From Mycobacterium numidiamassiliense (lineage in GTDB: Bacteria; Actinomycetota; Actinomycetes; Mycobacteriales; Mycobacteriaceae): 64,000 nt of DNA. The notes beneath the pieces are model-generated. The model did no database searches and was not told the DNA's origin. It was given only the letters and a program-made list of their open reading frames with translations. Positions 43,901 through 52,039 of this stretch are shown piece by piece; within the stretch, counting starts at the first letter, position 1; every line of letters starts with the position of its first letter. The stretch is taken from assembly GCF_900157365.1 (NCBI RefSeq), contig NZ_FUEZ01000003.1, forward strand, positions 1,550,001 through 1,614,000. Direction: 5' to 3'. The position numbers were made by a program, and so were the translations under genes.

Positions 43901-45770
43901 GCTGCGGCGCGCGACACTGCGCCAGGCGGTCGCCGACGGTGTCGCGATCGCCGTGGCGGCCGTCCCCGAGGGGCTGCCGTTGGTGGCGACCCTTTCTCAG
44001 CTGGCCGCCGCCCAGCGCCTCACCGCGCGCGGCGTGCTGGTCCGTTCGCCGCGCACCATCGAAGCCCTCGGTCGGGTCGACACCGTATGTTTCGACAAGA
44101 CCGGCACCCTCACCGAGAACAAGCTGCGCGTCGTCTGCGCCATACCGCACACCGCGATTCCGGACGAGCCGTTCCCGGACCGCTCCGATCCGGCGTCGGC
44201 CGCGGTGCTCAGGGCTGCGGGCTGGGCATCCACCCAGCCGCAAGAGGGACGCGGCCATGCGCACGCCACCGACGAAGCCATCATCACCGCGGCCAGTTCG
44301 CTTATCACCCAAAGCGATTCGGGATGGACGGTGCTCGCCGAGGTACCGTTCGAGTCCAGTCGCGGCTACGCCGCCGCGATCGGCACCCTGAGCACCGACT
44401 CCGGTTCGCCGGTTCTGGTCCTCAAGGGCGCCCCTGAGGTGGTGTTGCATCGCTGCCGCTTCGCCAATCCCGAGGCCGACCTCGAACACGCGGAGGCGGT
44501 GGTGCACAACCTCGCCGATCAAGGCCTGCGCGTGCTGGCGGTGGCGCAGCGCGACTGGCCCAACGGCACAGCCGACGACGAGGAAACCGACGTCGACGCT
44601 GTCGATGCGGCCGCCCATGACCTCGAACTGCTCGGCTACGTCGGGCTGGCCGACACGGCGCGCGCCTCGTCGCGCCCGCTGATCGAGGCACTGGAGGACG
44701 CCGGCCGCGACGTCGTGCTGATCACCGGCGATCACCCCGTCACCGCCCGCGCGATCGCCCGCCAGCTGGGCATGCCGAAGGATGTCCGGGTCGTCACGGG
44801 TGCCGAGCTCACCGGACTGGACGAGGACGAGTGCGCCAAACTCACCCGCGGCGTGCAGGTGTTCGCCCGGGTCAGCCCGGAACAAAAGGTGCAGATCGTG
44901 GCCGCCCTGCAGCGCAACGGGCGAGTGACCGCAATGGTCGGCGACGGCGCCAACGACGCCGCCGCCATCCGAATGGCCGACGTGGGTATCGGGGTCAGCG
45001 GCCGCGGTTCGTCGGCCGCCCGCGGCGCCGCCGACATCGTGCTGACCGACGAGGACCTGGGCGTGCTGCTGGACGCACTGGTCGAAGGCCGCAGCATGTG
45101 GGCCGGCGTTCGCGACGCGGTCACGATCCTGGTCGGCGGCAACGTCGGGGAGGTGCTGTTCACCATCATCGGCACCGCGTTCGGCCAGGGCCGCGCGCCG
45201 GTCGGCACCCGTCAGCTGCTGCTGGTCAACCTGCTCACCGACATGTTCCCCGCGCTTGCGGTGGCCGTCACGTCGCAGTACGTCGAACCCGACGTCGCCG
45301 AGTACGTGAGCGAGGAGGAGGCCGAAGAGCTACGCGCCTACCACCGTCGCGAGGTGCTGACCGGGCCCACGCCTTCGCTGGACGCGCCGCTGATGCGCCA
45401 GATCGTCACCCGCGGCGCCGTCACCGCCGCGGGAGCAACGACGGCCTGGGCGATCGGACGCTACACGCCGGGCACCGAACGCCGCACGGCGACAATGGGT
45501 TTGACCGCATTGGTGACGACCCAGCTGGCCCAGACGCTGCTGACCCGCCGGCACAGCCCGCTCGTCGTGGCGACCGCCCTGGGCAGCGCGGGCGTCCTGG
45601 TCGGCATCGTCCAAACCCCGGTCGTCAGTCAGTTCTTCGGCTGCACCCCGCTGGGGCCCGTCGCCTGGTCGGGCGTGCTGGGCGCGACGGCGGGTGCCAC
45701 CGCGATCTCGGCGCTGGCACCGAACTGGCTCAACAAGACGATCGGCGTCATCCACCCGGACCCGCAGTAG
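40947..45770 (+). CDS. ctpI: Giant P-type ATPase CtpI with an N-terminal pseudo-ATPase half
   Basis: A 1607-residue membrane ATPase, Rv0107c homologue. The C-terminal half has all core motifs: LLTGESLP (residues 893-), VPEGLPLV (1007), the phosphorylated Asp D1050 in FDKTGTLTEN, and MVGDGANDAAAIRMADVGIG (D1333). The N-terminal half is a degraded copy: EAGVPRAAHMGRQ stands for PEGLP, VVVIDGAALRG (D423) for FDKTGTL, and ADVGVALDDPRAATAWTADII (from about 593) for the GDGxxD/ADVGIG end. The ion is unknown; CtpI is placed among divalent-cation pumps. It starts at ATG 40947, and an upstream gap of 159 bases separates it from the sigma gene. Confidence 0.92.
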   Translation: MKIPGVSSVVAGVTGGAAQIVRAGVSTAAGAAGAVQLLAGPVGELAGPVVQSVANSAGRALGMNSSPDGTPDVILPPVRWQSGQRVHLDLDPLLPFPRWHEYSAVVEEPVRRIPGVAKAHVEGSLGRLVIELDEDTDQTAVLDEVRSTVAALAGDLVSTRPESVLSAPFADPGNPLAILVPLTAAAMDFVALSAAFTGWVARLPAAPQTTRAAAALINHQPRMVSILESRLGRVGTDITLAATTAAANGLTQAWGTPILDLTQRTLQISEAAAHRRVWRDREPHLASPDRPQAPVVPVISSAKAEVPRHNWAPAAAGEASHVVVGGAIDAAMDTEKGSMAGPVENYVNSAANGSLIAAVSALVAGGGVEDAAAAIEAGVPRAAHMGRQAFAAILGRGLANSGQLVLDPGALRRLDRVKVVVIDGAALRGDHRAVLQSFGDAPGWDDDRVYEVADALLHGEEAPEPDPDELPATGARLKWVPLQGPSETPAQGLESADLMVDGECVGRVEVGWEVDPYAIPLMQTANRTGARVVLRHVAGTEDLTASVGATHPPGTPLLNLVRELRIDRGPVLLITALHRDFASTDTLAALAIADVGVALDDPRAATAWTADIITGTDLADAVRILSAIPVARSASESAVHLSQGGTTLAGLLLVTGEQDRQGSGSVSFRRWLKPVNAAAATALAAGTLSASRVLRLPDPTPQPLTAWHALDPEIVYSRLAGGARPLAVETESSWRRRLDDLSYSPAFAQLRGPATTLAKLAAATRVELADPLTPILAVGAAASAIVGSNIDALLVGGVMTVNAITGGTQRLRAEAAAAELFAEQDQLVRRVVVPAVATTRRRLEAARNATRTVTVSAKALRPGDVIDLVAPEVVPADARLLVAEDLEVDESLLTGESLPVDKQVDPVAVNDPERASMLFEGSTIVAGHARAIVVATGVNTAAHRAISAVADVETAAGVQARLKELTSKVLPLTLSGGAAVTALALLRRATLRQAVADGVAIAVAAVPEGLPLVATLSQLAAAQRLTARGVLVRSPRTIEALGRVDTVCFDKTGTLTENKLRVVCAIPHTAIPDEPFPDRSDPASAAVLRAAGWASTQPQEGRGHAHATDEAIITAASSLITQSDSGWTVLAEVPFESSRGYAAAIGTLSTDSGSPVLVLKGAPEVVLHRCRFANPEADLEHAEAVVHNLADQGLRVLAVAQRDWPNGTADDEETDVDAVDAAAHDLELLGYVGLADTARASSRPLIEALEDAGRDVVLITGDHPVTARAIARQLGMPKDVRVVTGAELTGLDEDECAKLTRGVQVFARVSPEQKVQIVAALQRNGRVTAMVGDGANDAAAIRMADVGIGVSGRGSSAARGAADIVLTDEDLGVLLDALVEGRSMWAGVRDAVTILVGGNVGEVLFTIIGTAFGQGRAPVGTRQLLLVNLLTDMFPALAVAVTSQYVEPDVAEYVSEEEAEELRAYHRREVLTGPTPSLDAPLMRQIVTRGAVTAAGATTAWAIGRYTPGTERRTATMGLTALVTTQLAQTLLTRRHSPLVVATALGSAGVLVGIVQTPVVSQFFGCTPLGPVAWSGVLGATAGATAISALAPNWLNKTIGVIHPDPQ

Positions 45771-45788
45771 GGTTACGCGACAAGGCGA

Positions 45789-47351
45789 TCAGGTCGCGAG
45801 CTGCTTGCGGATGACCTTGCCGGCGGGATTGCGCGGGATGGTGTCAACGATGTGGATGTCTCTGGGCTGCTCGAAGCGAGAGACCTTGCCCTTCAAGTAC
45901 TCTCGCAGCGCCGCAACATCGACGTCGATGTCGGGCCGCGGCACGATGAACGCGGCCAGCCGGCGTCCGAACTGGTCGTCGGCCACTCCGACGACCGCAT
46001 TCTCCGCGACGTCGGGGTATGCGGACAGCGCGTTCTCCAGCGCCCGCGGGTAGACGTTCTCGCCACCCGAGACGATCATGTCGTCCTCGCGGCCGACGAT
46101 GTAGAGCCGGCCCGAGTTGTCGAGGTAACCCATATCGCCGGTGCTGGTGAAGCTGTCGATGACCGCCTTGGCGCCACCACCGATGTAGCCGTCGGTCCTC
46201 AGCTCGCCGCCGATGAAGATGCGACCGGTGACCCGTGGCCCGACCGCTCGGCCGTTGCGGTCGAAGATGCGCACCGGGCACCCCGCGACCGGATGCCCCA
46301 CCGTCTCCGGCGCGTTGCGCAGCTCCCGCGGTGTCGCCAGGGCGCCGATGCCGACCTCGGTGGAACCGTAACCGTTGTAGAGGATTTCGCCGTAGTCATC
46401 CATGAACCGGCGAGCCAGGCCGGGATCGAGCCGATCGCCGCTGGATAGCACTGCCCGCAGGGATGGCAACGGATTTCGCGCCCGCACGCGCTGCGGGAGG
46501 TCCAGGATGCGCGCCAGCATGATCGGCACCACGCTCATCGCGTCGGCGCGCTGCAGCGACGCCTGCGCAAGCACGGCCTCGGCGTCAAATCGCCCGCGGG
46601 TCAGCACCGTGCCGCCCAGGCTCACGGTGAGCATCAGCATGCCCAGCCCGAGTCCGTGAAACATCGGTACCGCCACGGCAATTCGTGATCCGACGCGAAG
46701 ACCGGTGCGCTGCAGAATCGTCATGCCAACACCCAGGCCCGAACTCATCCGGGGCGAGCGCGGCACACCTTTGGGTACGCCGGTGGTGCCCGACGTCAGC
46801 AGAATGAGGCGCCCGGAAGCCACGACCCTGGGACGCCGCTTGCCGGGCTCGGGCGGCACGGCGGCCGGATCGATGACCATGGCGGAACCGCTGGCCTCGC
46901 GGACCTGTTCAGCAAATTCGTTGTCGCAGAACATCGTTGCGATCTGGTGTGTGCTCAATGCGCCGGCGAGCGCATCCGCGCGGAACTCCGTGCTCACCAG
47001 CACGACGTCGGCACCCACCAACGCGGCGGCGAACACGGACGCGGCGAAGTCGCGACCGTTGCGGCACATGATCCCGACCGCCTCACCCGGGCCGGCGCCC
47101 GACTGCGAAAGCTCACGGGCCAGCGATTCGGTCTTGGCCTGCAGCTGTCGGTAGGTGATGGCGCCGTCGTCGTCGATGATCGCCGTGCGCCGCGGCCATC
47201 GTGCCGCCGCGATGCCCAGCAGCGTGTAGAGATTGGTACCGCCCCGATACACCTCGCGGACCAACCGCAGCGCCGCGAGCGGGTCGGGCAGAGTCAGTAG
47301 CCCGGACGACGCCAGCGCCCGAGCCGTCGTCGCGGCCACTCCGTCGGTCAT
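45789..47351 (-). CDS. Acyl-CoA synthetase (FadD12-like)
   Basis: A 520-residue AMP-forming ligase. N-terminus AALRLVREVYRGGTNLYTLL resembles FadD12-type mycobacterial fatty-acyl ligases. Motifs: LLTSGTTGVPKGVPRSP, VPMFHGLGLGM, YNGYGSTEVG and the C-terminal IPRNPAGKVIRKQL. The start at 47351 overlaps the SDR stop by 4 bases (ATGA), so it is translationally coupled to the SDR gene upstream. The pair probably acts on the same fatty acid or its CoA ester. Ends 18 bases from ctpI's stop on the opposite strand. Confidence 0.9.
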   Translation of the reverse strand: MTDGVAATTARALASSGLLTLPDPLAALRLVREVYRGGTNLYTLLGIAAARWPRRTAIIDDDGAITYRQLQAKTESLARELSQSGAGPGEAVGIMCRNGRDFAASVFAAALVGADVVLVSTEFRADALAGALSTHQIATMFCDNEFAEQVREASGSAMVIDPAAVPPEPGKRRPRVVASGRLILLTSGTTGVPKGVPRSPRMSSGLGVGMTILQRTGLRVGSRIAVAVPMFHGLGLGMLMLTVSLGGTVLTRGRFDAEAVLAQASLQRADAMSVVPIMLARILDLPQRVRARNPLPSLRAVLSSGDRLDPGLARRFMDDYGEILYNGYGSTEVGIGALATPRELRNAPETVGHPVAGCPVRIFDRNGRAVGPRVTGRIFIGGELRTDGYIGGGAKAVIDSFTSTGDMGYLDNSGRLYIVGREDDMIVSGGENVYPRALENALSAYPDVAENAVVGVADDQFGRRLAAFIVPRPDIDVDVAALREYLKGKVSRFEQPRDIHIVDTIPRNPAGKVIRKQLAT

Positions 47352-48238
47352 CGAAGGTCCTCGCGCCCGGTCGAATCGGCGAAGAAGCGGCGATGCCACA
47401 GACGGGCCGCGCGATCGGCTGGGCCCGCGAGCAGAACCGACGCGATTTCGGCCGGGAACACCCAGCGCGGTTCGATGGTGCGCGGCCGCTCGATGACAGC
47501 CTTGGCGATCGCTTCGGCCGCCTCGTCGGCGGACAAGCCAGGAAGTCTGCCCAGGAGCGGCGTGGGCTCGATCATCCGGGTGCGCACCAGCCCGAAGTAC
47601 ACCGACGTGACGTCCAGGCCGTCGGCATGCAGTTCGGGTGCCACGCTGCGCAGCCAGCGGTCGAATGCGCCCTTGGACGCCTGGTAGGCGCCCCACTGCG
47701 GGCCGGGTACCACCCGCACACCGACGCTGGAGACGTTCACGACGTGCCCGCCACCGTTCTCGCGCATAGCCGGCAGCAATCCGAGCAGCAGCCAGATGGG
47801 GCCGAGGTAGTTGATGTCGATGGTGCGCTGAAAGTCGTGCGGACGGTCGTACTGCTGATGCAGCGACCGGCGCAATGACTTCCCGGCGTTGCTGACCACG
47901 ATGTCGAGCGGGCCGTGGTTCTCGGTGATCTGCTTCGTCAACACGTGCACGGCGTCCTCGTCGGCGAGGTCGGTCGGATAGGCGAACGCCTGCCCGCCGC
48001 CGGCGTTGATCGATGCCGCAAGGTCGTCGAGCCGCTCCGCCGATCGCGCGACGAGAAGCACCGTCGCCCCTGCGGCGGCCAGTCGCCGGGCCGTCGCCTC
48101 GCCGATCCCGTAGGACGCCCCGGTCACCAGGACGGTCTTGCCGGATACCACGCAGCGCAGCTTGTCGGGGTCTGATGCCCTGGCCGGGTTGGCCAGGCGA
48201 TCAGTGGCCGTTTTGAGGGCCAGTGCAATCAGGTTCAC
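47348..48238 (-). CDS. SDR-family oxidoreductase coupled to an acyl-CoA synthetase
   Basis: A 296-residue short-chain dehydrogenase: GKTVLVTGASYGIGEATARRL, SNAGKSLRR, SSVGVRVVPGPQWGAYQASKGAFDRW and an extension of about 80 residues that includes a helix beginning AAEAIAKAVIERPRTI. The N-terminal 35 residues (VNLIALALKTATDRLANPARAS) precede the core and are reminiscent of several mycobacterial FadD-partner SDRs, so I start at the GTG at 48238. The 4-base overlap with the ligase gene supports a shared role in fatty-acid modification. Confidence 0.85.
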   Translation of the reverse strand: MNLIALALKTATDRLANPARASDPDKLRCVVSGKTVLVTGASYGIGEATARRLAAAGATVLLVARSAERLDDLAASINAGGGQAFAYPTDLADEDAVHVLTKQITENHGPLDIVVSNAGKSLRRSLHQQYDRPHDFQRTIDINYLGPIWLLLGLLPAMRENGGGHVVNVSSVGVRVVPGPQWGAYQASKGAFDRWLRSVAPELHADGLDVTSVYFGLVRTRMIEPTPLLGRLPGLSADEAAEAIAKAVIERPRTIEPRWVFPAEIASVLLAGPADRAARLWHRRFFADSTGREDLR

Positions 48239-48367
48239 TCTGACACCGCAATCACCGAACGGGTATGCCAAAAGCCAGGTCCGCGCTGCTGTTTGAACGC
48301 TTCTTGACTCGTAACCTACAGCTACCAGACCACCTTCACAGCCCGAGCCCCGGGCCCCGGCCTCAGC

Positions 48368-49564
48368 TCACGGTTCGGATCGACCGTCGCGCTCCGGCGA
48401 CACTCCCTCGGCCGAATCGGGTGTCTCATCGCAAGGATCCTGATGCCAGTCACCGAAGGGGTCCCGGTAATGCCGCCATTGGTCCGGCGCGGCGAGCTCT
48501 TGATCGGTGAGCAGCGCGCCATTGAGGGCAGCGACGATGTCGGCGGGCTCGGCACCGCACACCAACACCGTGATGGCAGTGTGCCGATCACCGAACCGGT
48601 ACTCCCACTGCAGCTCGGCGAAGAGGCGCCGTTCCTGGTCGGTAGCGGCCGCCTCCGCGGCGGTCATGGCCGCCAACCACTTTCCCGCGCAGGCAACCCG
48701 CATCCCCCCGCCCGCTGATTCCAGCCACATGACCTGATCGGTTCGATTGGCCAGCCACAGCCGGCCACGCGCGCGGACCACCCCGGACAGCAACAGATCC
48801 ACCGCGGCATGCAACCGCCCGGGGTGAAACGGGCGGCGGGCGTTGAACTCGACGATGCGCACCCCACCGTCGGCGCCCAACGGCGGCAGCCCGGCCAGCA
48901 GCCAGCCGTGCGGATGGTCGCTGCGGCCCCGGCGCGAGTCGTCCTCCAGGTGCGCCAGGGCCAGCTCGACGCGATCGATCCCCACCGTGAGGCGAGCCCG
49001 CGGCGCAAGCCGGCGCAAGACGGCCAGCGTCACCGGTTCCGCGTGGGTCAGCACGACGACGTCGGCGAATTCGGCTTGCGCAACGACGACCTGGGCGACC
49101 GTGCGTCCGTCCGCCAGGTCAGCGTCGCCGAGTGCGCGGGTGAGCCAGGTACGCGAGTCGACGCAGGCCACCACGCCTGCGATCGCCACGTCCAACGCGG
49201 CGGGGCCATCCGGGTAGCCGGGACCGACACGGACGTCGACGTAGTTGATTGCCACGCAGATGGGCTCGGGTTCGAGCAACGGGGCCAGGTGCACGACGAT
49301 CCGCTCGACGCCGTCCCAGCGATGCATCTTGCGCAGCAGCACCAGCAGGTCGTAGCGAACGGTGCAGGCCACGCATCCGTGCGCCAATTCCAGGGCGTCC
49401 TCGGCGGTGGTCAATTCGCCGTCGCGCAATGTGGTGGTGGTGCGCCGGACGACGTGTCCGTCGAACCGGTGCTCGACGACGACGGTGCCCGGGCAGCGCA
49501 ACAAAGCGCCCGTCACCCCATCGCTGTCGCCGTCGCCCGCTACCAGCACCACGGGAGTCCGCAT
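48368..49564 (-). CDS. CobW-type (COG0523) protein, Rv0106 homologue, Zur-controlled
   Basis: A 398-residue member of the G3E P-loop family related to CobW. It has lost the clear Walker A motif (VVLVAGDGDSDGVTGALL), keeps the metal-binding signature as HGCVACTVR rather than CxCC, and ends with a CobW C-terminal domain (LFAELQWEYRFGDRHTAITVLVCG). COG0523 proteins insert or deliver zinc under starvation; this member may act without GTPase activity. It is Rv0106, and faces a Zur box (49578-49594), so zinc depletion should switch it on. The divergent gene set encodes zinc-free ribosomal proteins. Confidence 0.9.
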   Translation of the reverse strand: MRTPVVLVAGDGDSDGVTGALLRCPGTVVVEHRFDGHVVRRTTTTLRDGELTTAEDALELAHGCVACTVRYDLLVLLRKMHRWDGVERIVVHLAPLLEPEPICVAINYVDVRVGPGYPDGPAALDVAIAGVVACVDSRTWLTRALGDADLADGRTVAQVVVAQAEFADVVVLTHAEPVTLAVLRRLAPRARLTVGIDRVELALAHLEDDSRRGRSDHPHGWLLAGLPPLGADGGVRIVEFNARRPFHPGRLHAAVDLLLSGVVRARGRLWLANRTDQVMWLESAGGGMRVACAGKWLAAMTAAEAAATDQERRLFAELQWEYRFGDRHTAITVLVCGAEPADIVAALNGALLTDQELAAPDQWRHYRDPFGDWHQDPCDETPDSAEGVSPERDGRSEP

Positions 49565-49577
49565 CCCACACTCCTTG

Positions 49578-49594
49578 TTGAAAACGATTTTCAA
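49578..49594. promoter_or_regulatory. Zur (FurB) box 1
   Basis: TTGAAAACGATTTTCAA is a perfect dyad (arms TTGAAAA/TTTTCAA, 3-base spacer) 14 bases upstream of the CobW-like start. It matches the mycobacterial Zur consensus of an AT-rich dyad around TGAAAA-TTTTCA. Confidence 0.8.
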
Positions 49595-49632
49595 TAACCC
49601 CTCAGTGACGGTACAGTGCGACACAGACGTTG

Positions 49633-49649
49633 TCGAAAACGATTTTCAA
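49633..49649. promoter_or_regulatory. Zur (FurB) box 2
   Basis: TCGAAAACGATTTTCAA differs from box 1 by one base in the left arm and lies 30 bases upstream of rpmB. One box per promoter fits repression of both divergent genes by zinc-loaded Zur. Confidence 0.8.
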
Positions 49650-49679
49650 TAACACCGAACCCGGGGAGGGGAGAGAGCC

Positions 49680-49916
49680 ATGTCCGCGCGTTGCCAAGTC
49701 ACCGGCCGCACAGTGGGTTTCGGTAACGCGGTGTCACATTCGCACCGCCGAACCAAGCGCAGGTGGTCACCCAATATTCAGTCCAAGACGTATTACCTGC
49801 CGTCGGAGGGCCGCCGCATCACCCTGCGGGTAAGCACCAAGGGCATGAAGGTCGTCGATCGCGACGGCATCGAGGCCGTCGTCGCTCGGCTGCGCAAGTC
49901 GGGTCGGCGGATCTGA
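49680..49916 (+). CDS. rpmB: Ribosomal protein L28, zinc-independent paralogue
   Basis: A 78-residue L28: [20 protein letters not shown], then [14 protein letters not shown]. Zinc-binding L28 has paired cysteines; this one has only C5, so it is the C-minus type that replaces the zinc form when zinc is scarce. It follows a Zur box and starts a four-gene cluster. Its stop overlaps the rpmG start by one base. Confidence 0.93.
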   Translation: MSARCQVTGRTVGFGNAVSHSHRRTKRRWSPNIQSKTYYLPSEGRRITLRVSTKGMKVVDRDGIEAVVARLRKSGRRI

Positions 49917-50080
49917 TGACGCGCAACGATATTCGTCCGATCGTCAAGCTGCGCTCCACCGCGGGCACCGGCTATACCTACATCACCCGCAAGAACCGGC
50001 GGAATGACCCCGACCGGCTCACGTTGAAGAAATACGACCCCGTGGTCCGCCGCCACGTCGAGTTCCGGGAAGAACGCTGA
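49916..50080 (+). CDS. rpmG: Ribosomal protein L33, zinc-independent paralogue
   Basis: A 54-residue L33 ([20 protein letters not shown]...[20 protein letters not shown]). No Cys is present, where the zinc-binding form has four, so it is the zinc-free paralogue. Start overlaps the rpmB stop by one base (TGATG), and the stop touches rpsN. Confidence 0.93.
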   Translation: MTRNDIRPIVKLRSTAGTGYTYITRKNRRNDPDRLTLKKYDPVVRRHVEFREER

Positions 50081-50386
50081 ATGGCCAAGAGATCCAAGAT
50101 CGTCAAGAACGACCAGCGCCGCGTGATCGTGGCGCGTTATGCGCAGCGGCGCGCCGAACTCAAAGAGATCATCCGGTCACCGCGCAGCACCGCCGAACAA
50201 CGCCTGGCCGCCCAGCAGGAACTGGCCCGCCAGCCGCGCGACGCCAGTCCGACGCGGCTGCGCAATCGGGACGCGGTCGACGGCCGACCCCGCGGTCACC
50301 TGCGCAAGTTCGGGTTGTCCCGAGTGCGAATGCGTGAACTGGCCCACCAGGGCCAGCTCCCCGGTGTACGTAAGGCGAGCTGGTAG
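50081..50386 (+). CDS. rpsN: Ribosomal protein S14, zinc-independent paralogue
   Basis: A 101-residue S14 with the C-minus form's longer length; zinc-type S14 is about 61 residues with CxxC pairs. It runs [20 protein letters not shown] to [18 protein letters not shown] and contains no Cys. Starts directly after rpmG and ends directly before rpsR. Confidence 0.94.
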   Translation: MAKRSKIVKNDQRRVIVARYAQRRAELKEIIRSPRSTAEQRLAAQQELARQPRDASPTRLRNRDAVDGRPRGHLRKFGLSRVRMRELAHQGQLPGVRKASW

Positions 50387-50644
50387 ATGGCCGGCAAATC
50401 AAAACGTCCCGTGCGTCGGGCCGCGCAGCCGTTGGAGAAAAAGAAGAAGAACCTCTTGAAGAGTCTCGGCCTCGACGCCGTCGACTACAAAGACACCGGC
50501 ACGTTGCGGGTGTTCATCTCCGAGCGCGGCAAGATCCGATCGCGCCGCGTCACCGGTCTGACGGTTCAGCAGCAACGTCAGGTCGCCATCGCGATCAAGA
50601 ACGCCCGGGAGATGGCGCTGTTGCCGTACGCCAGTACGGGCTAG
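50387..50644 (+). CDS. rpsR: Ribosomal protein S18, zinc-independent paralogue
   Basis: An 85-residue S18 beginning [20 protein letters not shown], with the [20 protein letters not shown] segment. It has no Cys. The zinc-binding paralogue has Cys residues in its N-terminal part. Last gene of the Zur-controlled cluster; its stop overlaps the convergent LuxC-like gene by four bases. Confidence 0.94.
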   Translation: MAGKSKRPVRRAAQPLEKKKKNLLKSLGLDAVDYKDTGTLRVFISERGKIRSRRVTGLTVQQQRQVAIAIKNAREMALLPYASTG

Positions 50645-52038
50645 TCCCGAATGAAACCCTTGTTGCGCATCAGGACGTCCGCCAGGAACCCGTCGTGCGG
50701 GATGTGGGGTGCGTGCAAGTATGTCGGGTGATTCCCGCGGTAGATGTTGGCCACCGTCGGTTCGCCCAACAGGTCGTCGATCAGCTCGTCGTCATCGCTG
50801 ATCACGTTGATTACCAATGATTTTCGTAGCGGCTCGAGGCCGGCGGCGCGCGACCACGGCGAGACCCACACGCACGGGAAGGGCAGTTCGATGTTGAGCT
50901 TGCCGGGGTCGGGTTCGGCGAGCAGGTGCACGGCCGGACGCAGTGCGGCATACCCGTCACCCAGCGCGGCGACGACCTGATCGGCGCCCAGTAGCGGGGT
51001 GGTGCCCGCGGCCTTGGTCGCCAGATAGTTGGCCAGCGCCTCGGCCTTTTCGGCGGGCTGGGTGGGCAGGATCGCCCGCTCGTCCTCGGACGGCAGCGGC
51101 TCGATCGTCGCCAACCGGTCGGCGATCGCCTCGGCGAGCGGGGCCGGGTCGCCTTCGTAGAGCACCGCGGTGGTGTTGACGCAGGCCATGCCACCCAGGT
51201 TGGCGATCGAGTCGACGATGAGGTCGAGGTGATCGCGCCAATCCCGCTCGGCGGTGAGCAGGATCTTGGTGCGCCCCGGTCCGTTCACCACCACCGACGG
51301 ATCGACGGCGTATTTGTCGACCACATCCTGGCCGCCGTACACCATGGCGATGTCGGCGCGCCGGATGATCTCGTCGGCTCCGGCGTGGTCGGTGGGCAGA
51401 TAGATGGCGTCTTCGTTGCGAAATCCGGCTTGGCACAAGGCGGTAACCAGCCGGTGTCCCGTCAGGGGTTCGCGTCGCGATGGGCGCACCGCGACCCGGT
51501 AGCCCAGCGCGAGCGCCTGGGGCCACAGTCCGTGCACACCCGGGCCGTTTCCCGCGGCATGCACGGCGAACACCTCTCCGCGCCGCGTCCACACCGCACC
51601 GCCGGCGCGTGTGCGCTCCTCACGCCAGTCCAGGGCGGCGCCCACCGGCTGAGCCGGCCGCACGGCATCGAACGCCGTGGCAAGGGCGTCGACCACACCG
51701 CGGGCCCCGGCCCGGGTCACCGCGATCGGCAGCCCCGAAATGCGGCTGGCCAGTTCGACATAGCCGTCGAAGTCCAGGCCCGCGATGACCGATGTCGCGA
51801 ACGCATCGGCCGCCGCGGCCAGCGCCGCCTCGCGCTGCGCGATCGGCAACGGCCGCACCTTACGCTGTGCGCCGATGGCCCGCGAAACATACAGCGACGG
51901 AACCATACTCAGCTCGGCGACGGGGACACCGGCCGTGCTGCGAATGACTTCGCGGTTGCGGGTGCGATAAGGCCCGTCGGGCCCTAGTGCATCGATGCCC
52001 ACTAATTCTGCGGTCGCGCTTGGCTTTTCGCCGACCAT
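50641..52038 (-). CDS. LuxC-like acyl-CoA/acyl-protein reductase
   Basis: A 465-residue aldehyde-dehydrogenase-fold protein of the LuxC (PF05893) type. A catalytic Cys lies in [16 protein letters not shown]. The preceding gene on the same strand is LuxE-like, with only one base between them, so the pair should act as an acyl reductase complex: LuxE activates the acyl group and LuxC reduces it to an aldehyde with NADPH. No luciferase gene is near. Function is inferred from the pairing; I cannot exclude that it is another ALDH-superfamily reductase. Confidence 0.75.
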   Translation of the reverse strand: MVGEKPSATAELVGIDALGPDGPYRTRNREVIRSTAGVPVAELSMVPSLYVSRAIGAQRKVRPLPIAQREAALAAAADAFATSVIAGLDFDGYVELASRISGLPIAVTRAGARGVVDALATAFDAVRPAQPVGAALDWREERTRAGGAVWTRRGEVFAVHAAGNGPGVHGLWPQALALGYRVAVRPSRREPLTGHRLVTALCQAGFRNEDAIYLPTDHAGADEIIRRADIAMVYGGQDVVDKYAVDPSVVVNGPGRTKILLTAERDWRDHLDLIVDSIANLGGMACVNTTAVLYEGDPAPLAEAIADRLATIEPLPSEDERAILPTQPAEKAEALANYLATKAAGTTPLLGADQVVAALGDGYAALRPAVHLLAEPDPGKLNIELPFPCVWVSPWSRAAGLEPLRKSLVINVISDDDELIDDLLGEPTVANIYRGNHPTYLHAPHIPHDGFLADVLMRNKGFIRD

Positions 52039-52039
52039 C

